Below, piece by piece: positions 37,801 to 45,486 of a stretch of DNA of 64,000 bases. The first letter of the stretch is position 1; the number at the start of each line of letters is the position of its first letter. Source of the stretch: Chloroflexota bacterium (GTDB lineage Bacteria; Chloroflexota; Anaerolineae; 4572-78; J111); NCBI GenBank assembly GCA_016860845.1, contig BOKF01000022.1, positions 62,001 to 126,000 of the forward strand, given 5' to 3'. The translations under genes were made by a program, and so were the position numbers. The notes under the pieces are model-generated. The model worked only from the letters and a program-made list of their open reading frames with translations. It ran no database searches and was not told where the DNA came from.

Positions 37801-39207
37801 GCACGTTGGGAATTGAAATTAGGCGAAGCGTATGTCAACTGGGTTAAATTTGCAGAAGGACGGGCCCACCTTGAGCAGGGTTTAACCCTGCTGGGAAAAC
37901 CTATGCCCTCCGGCAAAATCAGTTTAATCACCGGCCTGGTGGGGCAGGTCTTGCAGCAAGCGCTGTACCGGCTGTGGCCGGCCCGTTATCTTGGCCGCCA
38001 GGCATCGGAGAGCGACAATTTGTTGGAAGCGGCGCGGGCCTATGAAGGTTTGACGGCTGTTTATTACTTTGCCAATGAAACTGTGCCTTCTTTGTATGCG
38101 GCGTTTCGCTCGCTCACCCTGGCCGAGGCAGCCGGGCCGTCGCCTGAATTGGCCCGGGGTTATGCTTCGGTGGGCGTAATTATCGGTTTTGTGCCGTTCC
38201 ATACCCTGGCCGAAAATTACTGCCGCCGCGCTTTGGAGATGACCCGGCGCATCCACAATCTGCCGGCGCGGGCCTGGGTAGCGCTTTTGACCGGGATTTA
38301 TTATGCCGGAGTGGGCCACTGGGAACAGGCCCGCGATCTACTCGGACAAGTTATTGACATTTCGGAACGGCTGGGCGACCGGGGTCGGCGCGACGACGGT
38401 GTGGGCAACCTGGCTATGGTCGAATATTTTCAGGGCCGCTTTGCCCAGTGCGCCAAACTGTATGACGAGTATTGGCTCTCCGCCAAGCGGCGTCGTGACG
38501 CGCATAACCAGGCCTGGGCCTTGCGCGGCCAGGTCTACTGCCTTTTGCCAGGTGGCGATTTTGAGGAGGCGCTCCGCCGTTTGGAGATGCTTGAGACCCT
38601 GCTCGCAGAAAACACGCACGTGGTAGACGAGGCGCTCCATATTGATTTGCACGGTTTGAAAGCATTGGTCCATCTGCGCCGGGGGAACGCGGAACTCGCC
38701 CTGGCGGCGGCTGAAAAAGCCTCGCAATTGATTGCCAAAACCTCTCCCACCTCGTTCCTGTCCCTGCCTGGCTATGCCGGCGCAGCCGAAGCTCACCTGG
38801 TTCTGTGGGAAGCAGCCCTTACCGGGCAAAATTCTAAAGCCAAAGCCAAGGATCTTAAAGCGGGAGCACAGCGAGCTTGCCGGGCCCTACAAGCCTATGC
38901 TCGTGTCTTCCCAATCGGCCAGCCCCGCGCCTATCTCTGGCAAGGCGTGTTGGAGTGGGTGTCGGGCCGCCGGGGTCGAGCCAGAAAGTGGTGGGCCAAA
39001 AGCCTGCGGGCGGCTGAAAAGCTCGATATACCTTACTCTGCCGGGCTGGCTCATTTTGAAGTCGGGCAGCGGCTGCCCTTGACCGACCCGGCGCGGGCTC
39101 GTCACCTGGCGCGGGCCTGCCGCATTTTTACCCGGTTGGGCGCTACCTATGACCTGGAACGTGCCCAGGAGGCACTGCGGTGTACGACCCCCAACAAAGC
39201 TGCCTGA
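34876..39207 (+). CDS. Soluble-adenylyl-cyclase-type protein: two cyclase domains, AAA/NTPase, TPR
   Basis: 1443 residues. Cyclase domain 1 (about 35-200) has metal aspartates in FADISGFTALTE (Asp44) and KFAGDALIALW (Asp94). Cyclase domain 2 (about 280-450) has the REYTMIGDVVNLAARLMQA signature, but its first metal Asp is replaced (FINLHDL). A signalling NTPase domain follows with Walker A GEAGVGKS (490-497) and Walker B LVLEDAHWLD, then helical TPR-like repeats to the end. The order matches mammalian sAC and bacterial relatives: a cytoplasmic cyclic-nucleotide generator and sensor. A GGGGGGCA micro-repeat in the coding region near 37700 encodes a Gly-rich loop. It heads the terpenoid/peptide cluster. 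Confidence 0.88.
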   Translation: MVTELIETLASYVPALITRRLAVNPTPIDSPTAETFPAAVLFADISGFTALTEHLAQKGPAGAEELTQHLNTYFGQLIDLITAYGGDIVKFAGDALIALWPAFNETGHYDPACLPAAVKQAAQCSMVVQQRLNAYEVAVGVRLSLKLALGVGDVLTMHLGGVYGRWEFLVTGAPLIQVGLAGSQAQPGDTILSPEAWSLLPETAVGSPVSPGATSLPGSTNGGPNRALRLTGLRQSGSTPSLTESATPLPVEAEAGLRAFIPGAILARLAAGQAGWLAELRRVTVIFINLHDLDYAMPLEQAQSLMQTLQTSLYRYEGSINKLSVDDKGVTLIAALGLPPLAHEDDPARGVQVAMAVQAELQRMGLRSAIGVTTGRAFCGMVGNNRRREYTMIGDVVNLAARLMQAASDGILCDAATYNAAQAQLNFEVLPPMKVKGKAEPVAVYRPLSLKAGASRRQTTLVGRQAERELLTSHLQTLLRGTGGIIVIEGEAGVGKSRLIEELLRQAYALGVLGWLGIASAIDKSTPYHAWRPVFKQLFNLESLPDDPGLRRAHVQQQLETRFAPLPAIPALPGQAGLGEGKSSSPALGQLAPLLNPVLSLDWPENEITEHMTGKVRADNTHELLLHLLQQAVHRDGEIMLVLEDAHWLDSASWGLALLVAQRVHPILLVLATRPLTEPLPPEYSQLLRDPNTHQITLNTLPLADMVTLVCQRLGVASLPDPLAELIYTKTDGNPFFGEELAYALRDSGLITVANGECRLTPQAADFQSLYLPDTVQGVITSRIDRLTPPQQLTLKVASVIGRVFEFETLHVIHPIEADKTRLPDYLNGLARLDITELEVPEPNLTYIFKHIITQEVAYNMMLFAHRRELHRAVADWYEQTYGDDLSPFYSRLAFHWRQASVIPKALDYLEKAGEQALRSYANEEAVEFFCDALALAEEEKSRGAGGQGGEGAGQKSELPPPTLQSSNLPSVQRRARWELKLGEAYVNWVKFAEGRAHLEQGLTLLGKPMPSGKISLITGLVGQVLQQALYRLWPARYLGRQASESDNLLEAARAYEGLTAVYYFANETVPSLYAAFRSLTLAEAAGPSPELARGYASVGVIIGFVPFHTLAENYCRRALEMTRRIHNLPARAWVALLTGIYYAGVGHWEQARDLLGQVIDISERLGDRGRRDDGVGNLAMVEYFQGRFAQCAKLYDEYWLSAKRRRDAHNQAWALRGQVYCLLPGGDFEEALRRLEMLETLLAENTHVVDEALHIDLHGLKALVHLRRGNAELALAAAEKASQLIAKTSPTSFLSLPGYAGAAEAHLVLWEAALTGQNSKAKAKDLKAGAQRACRALQAYARVFPIGQPRAYLWQGVLEWVSGRRGRARKWWAKSLRAAEKLDIPYSAGLAHFEVGQRLPLTDPARARHLARACRIFTRLGATYDLERAQEALRCTTPNKAA

Positions 39208-40115
39208 TTACCGCTGCTGTTTCTCGCTTGCAGCATGACCTGGATCAGGCCGCGCCGCTGCTGGCTCAGCACGTCTCGCGCTGGATGCAGCAGTTAGCCG
39301 GCGGAACTGAACCGGCCACTTATTTCACCCACCCGCAGGCGTTCCCCTCTTTATTATTACCCTGGTGGCTGGAAAAGAGCCTCGGCTTCGGCCACGACCT
39401 GGCGTTTCAAGGAGACCTGGCCTACTCGACGATCAACGGCTATTATGCTATTCGGTTGGCCGATAATTTGATGGATGGCAATTCTACAGTAGAATTGAAG
39501 CTGCTGCCGGCCCTTAATTTCTTTCAGACCCAGTTTCAGGCGGCCTACCACCCTTATTTTGCGACTGACCATCCATTTTGGCGCTTTTTCAGAACCACAT
39601 GGTTTCACTCGGCTGAGGTAACATTCCAGGATGCCCTGCTGGCCGACTGGGAGGCAGCTCAGTTTGAACAGGTGGCGGCCCAAAAAACCTGCGCGGCCAA
39701 GATCCCATTGGCTGCGGTCAGTTATCGCGCTGATAGGGCTGACCTGATTGCGGCATGGTCGCGCTGCGTGGATTTGTTCGGCTGTTGGCACCAACTGTTG
39801 AATGACCTTTTCGGCTGGCAGCGGGATTACAGCAGCGGCATACACACTTACTTTTTGGTCGAAGCTGAACGGCGGCGCCATCCCGATGAACCCGTTGTGG
39901 CCTGGGTGGCCAGGGAGGGCTTCGCCTGGGCGCTTGAAACAGCGCAGGGCTGGCTGTCGGCCTTGAAAGCCCTGGCTCAGGAGCTGCACAGCCCGGATTT
40001 GCTGGTCTACCTGGAAATGCGGGAGCGGATGCTCCAAAAACAGACTAACGAGGTCGCGGCCGGGTTGGAGGCTCTCGCCCGGATTGCAGCGGTAAGTCAT
40101 GTCATTCCGAACTAA
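39180..40115 (+). CDS. Class I isoprenoid/terpene synthase-like protein
   Basis: 311 residues with a GTG start, AGGAGG seven bases upstream, and a 28-base overlap with the end of the cyclase gene, so it is translationally coupled. All-helical with two Asp-rich sites: DNLMD (95-99), and QLLNDLFGWQRDYSSG (206-220), which resembles the NDxxSxxxE / second Asp motif of class I terpene synthases and the squalene/phytoene synthase group (Ser to Gly, Glu to Asp). It probably ionises or binds a prenyl diphosphate with Mg2+. Substrate and product are unknown; a non-catalytic homologue is possible. Confidence 0.7.
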   Translation: MYDPQQSCLITAAVSRLQHDLDQAAPLLAQHVSRWMQQLAGGTEPATYFTHPQAFPSLLLPWWLEKSLGFGHDLAFQGDLAYSTINGYYAIRLADNLMDGNSTVELKLLPALNFFQTQFQAAYHPYFATDHPFWRFFRTTWFHSAEVTFQDALLADWEAAQFEQVAAQKTCAAKIPLAAVSYRADRADLIAAWSRCVDLFGCWHQLLNDLFGWQRDYSSGIHTYFLVEAERRRHPDEPVVAWVAREGFAWALETAQGWLSALKALAQELHSPDLLVYLEMRERMLQKQTNEVAAGLEALARIAAVSHVIPN

Positions 40116-40170
40116 AAAGTGACACCACAAGGATTTCTCGCTCCTTCGTCGCTCGAAATGACTTGTTGGA

Positions 40171-40200
40171 CGGAGTGAAAAAGTGCACTTTTTTATTCCG
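40171..40200 (+). repeat. 30-bp palindrome upstream of the metallopeptidase-like gene
   Basis: The 30 bases are self-complementary around AAAAAGTGCACTTTTT, with only two non-Watson-Crick pairs, both G-U in RNA. It ends 20 bases before the GTG start and would fold in the transcript between the two genes. GTCATTCCGA (40101-40110) and TCGAAATGAC (40153-40162) form a second, imperfect pair just upstream. Confidence 0.7.
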
Positions 40201-40220
40201 TAAAAAATCGAGGGATAATC

Positions 40221-41894
40221 GTGCCGGATCAAAATTTGGCAATTGACTTATTTGCTCTGGGCCAGAAGCACTTTAACGCCTTCCTAACCGAGTTTGCCTC
40301 GTATGGCCTTCAGGCGGATCCCGGCCTTGAGCTGCGGCGGGGAACCGGGCTGTTATGCTACTACAGCCTGGAGGACCGGCACATCTATCTCTCAGTCCCC
40401 GATTTTAATCAGCCGGCAGGCAAGCTGCAAGCCCTTTTTCTGCGCTCATTGCTGGCTTGCACCAATAACGAGGAACTGCTGCGCTTTTTCCACTTGATGA
40501 TCCCTCACGTCATTGCCCACGAAATGGCTCATCATTATCGCCATCGCTACGGCCTGTTCGGCGATAGCCTGTGGAACGAGGAGCAAATTGCCAACAAGCT
40601 GGCCGTTGCCGTGGTCAAGCACCGGCTGGCCCCGGAGGAGAAGGCTTATGCCAGGGATTTTTTGCGGCGGGCGGTTGAGTCGCTCTCGGCCAAAATAGAA
40701 GAAAAAAATATTGCCGTCGACTCTTACTACAGCGTGCTGCACGCCCTGAATGTGTCGGGCCAGATTGGCACCGCCGATTTTGAGAATATCGAAATGATCC
40801 AGACGGCCCTGGGCGTGACCGACGCCGGGCAAATGCTCGAAGGGAGTGGCCAACTGGCTCAAGACCTGGTCGAGCGCCTGGAAGAGCGGGATGAGTTGAT
40901 TGAAACTATTGATGAACAATACGCCGCCGACCAGATCAAGTACATTTACTATCATGTCGGCTGGCTCTACCTGGATTTGACCAGCCGTGAGACCGAATAT
41001 GTGGACGAGTTTGCCCGGCGCTATCTAAACCTGAGCGTGGACCTGCTGCCCCTCATCCAAGTTGACGAAAACCCATCAGACGAGGCGGTATTGGCCTGTT
41101 TTAAGGCTTACCGGGACACCTGGCCGCTCTCGCCGGTGGCGGGACGTTATTTTTATAAACGATACCGCTCGCTGCTGTTAGCCCGGCTGAAAGCGGTTGA
41201 ACTGACCGTAGCCGCCCAAACCGAGCGCCTGAAGCGGGAAGCCACTCTGATTCTGGAAAACTGGAACGAGGGCCAGACTGACACCCTGGATTACTTGGCC
41301 CAGTTGGCCCCACCGGCCCTGCGCCCGCTCTTTCCGCACTTGATAACGGCGCAGCTTGACCCGGCTCTGGCCATGCCGGCCAGTTTACCCACCGAAACGG
41401 ACCGCCGTTTGTGGCGGCATGTGGTGCAGCAAGTCGAAGACAAAACGGCGGCTCATACGCTGTACCGCTTAAGCCTGCTCGATCAAAGCGATATTTACCG
41501 GCCTTTGCCGGCGGAATTGATGCTCAAACTGGCCGGTCTGTTCTGTCTGGTTAAATTGGCGCCAGGTGAGGCGGTCATCTGGGAAAACGAGCGCAACGAC
41601 GATGTCTACTTTTTGATCGAGGGTAAGCTGGAGGTTTTTGTAACGCGCGAGGGGCAGCCGGTCAAAATTGGCGGCATCAAACCCGGCGAAATATTTGGCG
41701 AAATTGCCTTCTTCACCGCCGACCCGCGCTACGCCACCGTCCGCGCCGCCGAACCGTCGCAGTGTTTTGTTTTGACCGACACCGATTTGCAGTTGATGGC
41801 TTTTGAGCATCCGACCATTCTGATGCAAATGGCCGGCGCTCTGGCCAAACGGCTGGCCGATATTTACCAAACCAGCCGCAACGAAACCGTATGA
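40221..41894 (+). CDS. HExxH metallopeptidase-like protein with C-terminal cyclic-nucleotide-binding domain
   Basis: 557 residues, GTG start after GAGGGAT (the same leader bases as the cyclase gene). Residues 96-125 read HVIAHEMAHHYRHRYG: HExxH at 100-104, with a possible third zinc ligand in WNEEQIANKLA near 120. A helical middle follows. Residues about 435-545 form a cNMP-binding domain with the phosphate cassette FGEIAFFTADPRYATVRA, which keeps the Gly-Glu and Arg that grip cAMP or cGMP. No signal peptide is seen. The cyclase two genes upstream is the obvious source of ligand, so a nucleotide-gated peptidase is inferred. No family name is known to me. Confidence 0.75.
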   Translation: MPDQNLAIDLFALGQKHFNAFLTEFASYGLQADPGLELRRGTGLLCYYSLEDRHIYLSVPDFNQPAGKLQALFLRSLLACTNNEELLRFFHLMIPHVIAHEMAHHYRHRYGLFGDSLWNEEQIANKLAVAVVKHRLAPEEKAYARDFLRRAVESLSAKIEEKNIAVDSYYSVLHALNVSGQIGTADFENIEMIQTALGVTDAGQMLEGSGQLAQDLVERLEERDELIETIDEQYAADQIKYIYYHVGWLYLDLTSRETEYVDEFARRYLNLSVDLLPLIQVDENPSDEAVLACFKAYRDTWPLSPVAGRYFYKRYRSLLLARLKAVELTVAAQTERLKREATLILENWNEGQTDTLDYLAQLAPPALRPLFPHLITAQLDPALAMPASLPTETDRRLWRHVVQQVEDKTAAHTLYRLSLLDQSDIYRPLPAELMLKLAGLFCLVKLAPGEAVIWENERNDDVYFLIEGKLEVFVTREGQPVKIGGIKPGEIFGEIAFFTADPRYATVRAAEPSQCFVLTDTDLQLMAFEHPTILMQMAGALAKRLADIYQTSRNETV

Positions 41895-41942
41895 CTTAAT
41901 TTCGGAGTTCCTTAAGTCTGAGTGTGGACGGTGAAGTGCAAA

Positions 41943-41990
41943 ACGTGTTGCGTGTTACGTTTTTTACGCAACACGTAACACGCAACACGT
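41943..41990 (+). repeat. Perfect 18-bp inverted repeat upstream of the NHLP peptide gene
   Basis: ACGTGTTGCGTGTTACGT (41943-41960) and its exact complement (41973-41990) flank a 12-base T-rich centre. It follows the metallopeptidase-like gene, could end that transcript or form a strong RNA hairpin, and is followed directly by the next palindrome. Confidence 0.85.
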
Positions 41991-42001
41991 ATATTTTGCA
42001 C

Positions 42002-42042
42002 AGCGATCTCGTTCCCAAACTCAGTTTGGGAACGAGATCGCT
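42002..42042 (+). repeat. Perfect palindrome, GTTCCCAAAC family, copy 2
   Basis: Arms AGCGATCTCGTTCCCAAACT (42002-42021) and its exact complement (42023-42042) separated by one base. It shares the arm with 20225-20281 and 34797-34837; the family appears only between genes in this window. Confidence 0.9.
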
Positions 42043-42096
42043 CAAATAAGTTAATCCACGATCCAAAAAAATTAATCACATAAAGGAGAAATAAAA

Positions 42097-42306
42097 ATGT
42101 CTGACGCGAATGATCTACAAACTTTGGTCGGTAAAATTTTGTCGGATGAGAAATTTGCCGAAGCTCTGGCGAAAAACCCGGAGCAGGCGCTGCGGGAGGC
42201 CGGCATTGACCCGACGATTGACCTGATCGAGGCCCTCAAAGGCGTTGACGCCGCATCCTTAAAAAGTCTTGCCGCCGCTTTTGGCGAGAATCAAGCGGCG
42301 GTTTGA
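42097..42306 (+). CDS. NHLP-clan small peptide (Os1348-like; possible RiPP-type precursor)
   Basis: 69 residues with a strong AAAGGAG site. The sequence (MSDANDLQTLVGKIL, EKFAEALAKNPEQALREAGID, then LIEALKGVDAASLKSLAAAF) is the helical NHLP/Nif11-type leader pattern, including the ALREAGIDP turn. It closely resembles the Os1348/Franean1_4349-type NHLP-clan groups named from Chloroflexota and actinobacterial genomes. There is no Gly-Gly cleavage site and no Cys; the tail after residue 60 (AAFGENQAAV) offers little for modification. It may be a carrier or signal peptide rather than a classical precursor. The downstream hairpin would keep its mRNA above that of the cyclase gene. Confidence 0.75.
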   Translation: MSDANDLQTLVGKILSDEKFAEALAKNPEQALREAGIDPTIDLIEALKGVDAASLKSLAAAFGENQAAV

Positions 42307-42314
42307 TTTCAGCC

Positions 42315-42347
42315 AGGTGCGACGCACTGATCAAGTGCGTCGCACCT
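42315..42347 (+). terminator. 14-bp hairpin between peptide and cyclase genes
   Basis: AGGTGCGACGCACT (42315-42328) and AGTGCGTCGCACCT (42334-42347), loop GATCA, followed by only two more T. A strong stem with a weak T run suits partial termination after the peptide gene, the usual way RiPP operons make more precursor than enzyme. Confidence 0.65.
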
Positions 42348-42357
42348 TTATCGGGCT

Positions 42358-44388
42358 ATGAATTGGGTTGTCCCCTACCAATCAAAACGTGACCGGTACT
42401 GGCCGGAAGTCGAAGCGTTTTTTAGCCATCTCCCTCCCCACCTGTTCCAACAGGGCGTGCTGCTGAAAAATGACCTGGCCACTTTTTACACGGACAGCGG
42501 CCAATTCAAAGACATGCTGGGTCGAGAGCGGGACCATCCGCTGCTGTACCTACACTTCTGGCTGCTGGATGACTGGGGGTATCCCAATTCTGCAGCCAGG
42601 GAGGCGCTTGAAAAGCAGTTGTTCCTGGCCATGATCTTTGCCTTTGCGGCTGTTTACACTCAAGAAACTATCCTTGACTTTGGCAGTAACTTTGGTCAGC
42701 ATTTTCTTTTGCTGCAGCAGACGCTCAGCCAGCAGGCCGATACCCACCTAACCCAACTCTTCTCTGGCCCCACGCCCTTTTGGGAGTATCACCGCGCTTT
42801 TTGGCAGGATTACGCCGAAGCTGTCTTAACGACCGCCGACCGCCGACCGCAGATCACCGAATTTCCATCCCCAATCCCCGACCCCCGGCCCCTGGCCTTT
42901 TCCAAGATCCCTCTTGTCGCCGTTGCGCTTAGTCTGCAACGAGACCAGGAACTTCCCCACCTCTGCACCATGCTCGACCGGCTCAACCTCGTTTTCCAAA
43001 CCTGGCGTGATGTTTCGACCCTGCGGCGCGACCTGGCCCAACGCCGCTGGACTTATCCTCTCCTTAGAGCTATGCAGGAGGCCGGCCTTGACCCGCTGCA
43101 GCCCCTTTCCCCGGAGCGATTATTAGGGGCGCTGGTTTTGACCGGGACAATGGGGAAAATCGGCCAGGAGTGCCTGGTTGAGCTGGAGGCGGGCCGGACG
43201 CTGGCCGACTCCCTGAACCTGCCTAGATTTTCGGCCTACTTTGAGGACATGAGGGACTGGCTAGCCGAAGTGCGGGAATTATTTGACCTCAAGAGCCAGC
43301 CCAGGGAAAAAGTGGACAAGCCCAGGCGACGCCCGCTGTTTGCCCCATTTGTTGACACCCTGCCCAAAGTTATCGAAATGGCCGAGGGCTATTTGCTGTC
43401 TGATTTGACTTTTCGGGAAAGTTGGGAGGTGCAGCGGCGCGGTGTTTTTGGCGAGGCCGAGATGACCGGCAAAGCCTTCCCCATGGGGCTAATCGTCGAA
43501 ATCCTCAGCCGGCACGGCCACGCGATGACCGCGCCGATCAACGAGGTTTTTGCCACGCTCCAGGCGACCGGTTTTCGCTACTATGACCATCCGCACCTGC
43601 CCCCCGATGCCGACGACTTGGGGCTGCTGCTGCGACTCTATCCCTACTCGTCCCAGCCGGAGCAGCACCGTGACATGCTGCAAGAGCCGCTCGGTTGGCT
43701 GGAGAACAGTCTTGAAGCGTCGGGTGAGATTCCTGTCTGGCTGAAGCAGGATCAAGGGGGTGACGAGTCGGCCTACCCCTTTTTGGCGCTGTGGGGCCAG
43801 AGCTGCGCCACCGTCGAAGCCAATGTGCTGCTGGGACTGCTGGATTACGAGGGGGCCGGTTATCGCGGCTTGATTGAAAAATCGGCGGTAAGCTGGTCTG
43901 AGCGGGTCGCTACCCAGAGCCTGGGAGCGACCCATCACTACGTACCACTCTACGCTTTGTGGACCGCCTTTGAATTGATCTTTAAATTGAATGAGCGTTA
44001 CACCCATGTCACCCCAAGGGCGAGCGAAAATAAGCTGCCCCACTCTCTCAACTTGGCTGCTCAGACTCTAACCCAACGCCTGGGTATTGAAGCCCAACGC
44101 CCCAATCTTTCGCCCCAGGATGCCGCTTTTTTGACCCTGACCTGCCTGCGACTTGAACAAATGAGGTTGAACTGGGGTCCAGAGTTCACTTTGGCTGGAG
44201 TTATGCCCGCGCTCAATCTCGACTGGATCACGCTTCTCTGCAAATCTCAGCGTTACGATGGGAGTTGGGCCGGTGAACCGCTCTTTGGGACTCCCACCCG
44301 CGGCGAGTTTGCCGCCTGGTACAGCAGCCGGAGTGTGACCACTGCCTTTTGTTATCACGCCCTCAAAGTCTATCATAGGGCGTATTAG
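42358..44388 (+). CDS. Two-domain terpene-cyclase-like protein (class I-like N-half, class II-like C-half)
   Basis: 676 residues; no clear Shine-Dalgarno, so a start inside the hairpin-coupled leader is assumed. The N-half is helical: LYLHFWLLDDWGYP (DDW at 71-73) and NLVFQTWRDVSTLRRDLAQRRWTYPL (210-235), which resembles the second Asp motif plus exit of prenyl/terpene synthases. The C-half from about 335 is an alpha/alpha toroid with DADD (417-420), the DxDD proton donor of class II terpene cyclases, and the QW-like motif QRYDGSWAG (631-639). A bifunctional cyclase acting on a prenyl diphosphate is inferred. A 7-base triple repeat (42831-42851) lies in the inter-motif region. No described family name can be given. 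Confidence 0.7.
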   Translation: MNWVVPYQSKRDRYWPEVEAFFSHLPPHLFQQGVLLKNDLATFYTDSGQFKDMLGRERDHPLLYLHFWLLDDWGYPNSAAREALEKQLFLAMIFAFAAVYTQETILDFGSNFGQHFLLLQQTLSQQADTHLTQLFSGPTPFWEYHRAFWQDYAEAVLTTADRRPQITEFPSPIPDPRPLAFSKIPLVAVALSLQRDQELPHLCTMLDRLNLVFQTWRDVSTLRRDLAQRRWTYPLLRAMQEAGLDPLQPLSPERLLGALVLTGTMGKIGQECLVELEAGRTLADSLNLPRFSAYFEDMRDWLAEVRELFDLKSQPREKVDKPRRRPLFAPFVDTLPKVIEMAEGYLLSDLTFRESWEVQRRGVFGEAEMTGKAFPMGLIVEILSRHGHAMTAPINEVFATLQATGFRYYDHPHLPPDADDLGLLLRLYPYSSQPEQHRDMLQEPLGWLENSLEASGEIPVWLKQDQGGDESAYPFLALWGQSCATVEANVLLGLLDYEGAGYRGLIEKSAVSWSERVATQSLGATHHYVPLYALWTAFELIFKLNERYTHVTPRASENKLPHSLNLAAQTLTQRLGIEAQRPNLSPQDAAFLTLTCLRLEQMRLNWGPEFTLAGVMPALNLDWITLLCKSQRYDGSWAGEPLFGTPTRGEFAAWYSSRSVTTAFCYHALKVYHRAY

Positions 44389-44482
44389 CGCGATGATGCC
44401 TGAAATGCTAAAATGGGGATGCGGCCTCAGCCACTAACGGAGGCTGTTGACGAATAAGCTTTTGTGGTGACGAGGATAGGGT

Positions 44483-45256
44483 GTGCATCCATCTGTCCGC
44501 TGGTTAATTTATGCCCTGCTGGCTGCCTTACTGACTGCATGTGGCAACCCCTTCATCTTGGCTCTGGCGACAGCAACCGCCACCCCCTCGCCCACAGCTA
44601 CCCCGACAGCCACTTCCAGCCCCACTCATACCGCTACCCCCACTCCCTCACCCACAAACACTCTCACTCCAACCCTGGCACCTACATTCACCCCCTTACC
44701 CACCGTTATGCCCACACCAACGGTAACGTCCAGTCCAACCGCAACTCTCACCCCGCCACCAGTTGAGACCCCCACTCCCACGCCTGTCCCCCCGACACCT
44801 CTCCCAACGGAGACACCCAAGCCCGCCGTTGATTTTCGGATTGCCTCATGGCGCTTGTGGCCCCTGGCCCTGAACAGCGGCTGCGCCAAGGGCATGCATG
44901 TGATCTTCATCCACGTGCTCGACGTGAATGGCCAACCCCTGGACGGAGTAGTTTTGGGCGATACGTGGAACAATGTCGAAGTGACTAGCGGCAACAAAGG
45001 GCCAGGCCGGACAGAGATTGACCTCTGGACCAATACAATGGAGATTACGGTCAAGCGTGACGCCGCCACGGGACAGCCTTACACCAGCGAAGCCAGCTTT
45101 CCCTTCAGCTCATTTATGACCACTATTCCGAATGAGCAGATGATCCAGGCCGGCTACTGCGCTAACGAAATAGAGTGCGAGTGGAAACGGGCCAACGAGT
45201 CATATTACTGCGGCGGTCATTATTCTTGGGAGGTTGTCTTTCAGAAGACCCACTAA
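44483..45256 (+). CDS. Secreted lipoprotein with Thr-Pro stalk
   Basis: 257 residues, GTG start. Signal peptide with lipobox LTAC (Cys20) for membrane anchoring. Residues about 30-118 are a Thr/Pro/Ser-rich stalk typical of Chloroflexota surface proteins. The C-terminal domain ([43 protein letters not shown]) looks like a beta-sandwich with an Ig/Big-like strand pattern and several Cys. Function is unknown; the preceding terpenoid cluster and the following lacI gene are separated from it by gaps, so it may be transcribed alone. Confidence 0.75.
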   Translation: MHPSVRWLIYALLAALLTACGNPFILALATATATPSPTATPTATSSPTHTATPTPSPTNTLTPTLAPTFTPLPTVMPTPTVTSSPTATLTPPPVETPTPTPVPPTPLPTETPKPAVDFRIASWRLWPLALNSGCAKGMHVIFIHVLDVNGQPLDGVVLGDTWNNVEVTSGNKGPGRTEIDLWTNTMEITVKRDAATGQPYTSEASFPFSSFMTTIPNEQMIQAGYCANEIECEWKRANESYYCGGHYSWEVVFQKTH

Positions 45257-45444
45257 ATCCCGGATATTGCAGCAACAATTGGTGGATTCGGCCAGATGCA
45301 TGGTAACTCTTTTGCGAAGAAACTATTCTACAGCTCTGCGTTGAAAAAATAAGACAAAAGTAGATAACATCCGCCTCCTCACACCACTCTTATTTGTCCG
45401 CAAACTTCTGCCAAAAGAAATCCCTCAACAATCACAAAAGGGAC

Positions 45445-45473
45445 TTGACGCCTAAAGAAATATGTGATATATT
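45445..45473 (+). promoter_or_regulatory. Sigma70-type promoter of the rhamnoside lacI gene
   Basis: -35 TTGACG (45445-45450), 17-base spacer, -10 TATATT (45468-45473). The predicted start near 45480 is directly followed by tandem operator-like sites. The rest of 45257-45444 shows no gene. Confidence 0.7.
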
Positions 45474-45486
45474 GTTGCAAATTAAC

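Noticed and set aside
39357..40232. Minus-strand frame of 291 codons opposite the isoprenoid synthase gene
   Set aside because: Antisense shadow; the plus-strand gene has coupled start, ribosome site and Asp motifs.
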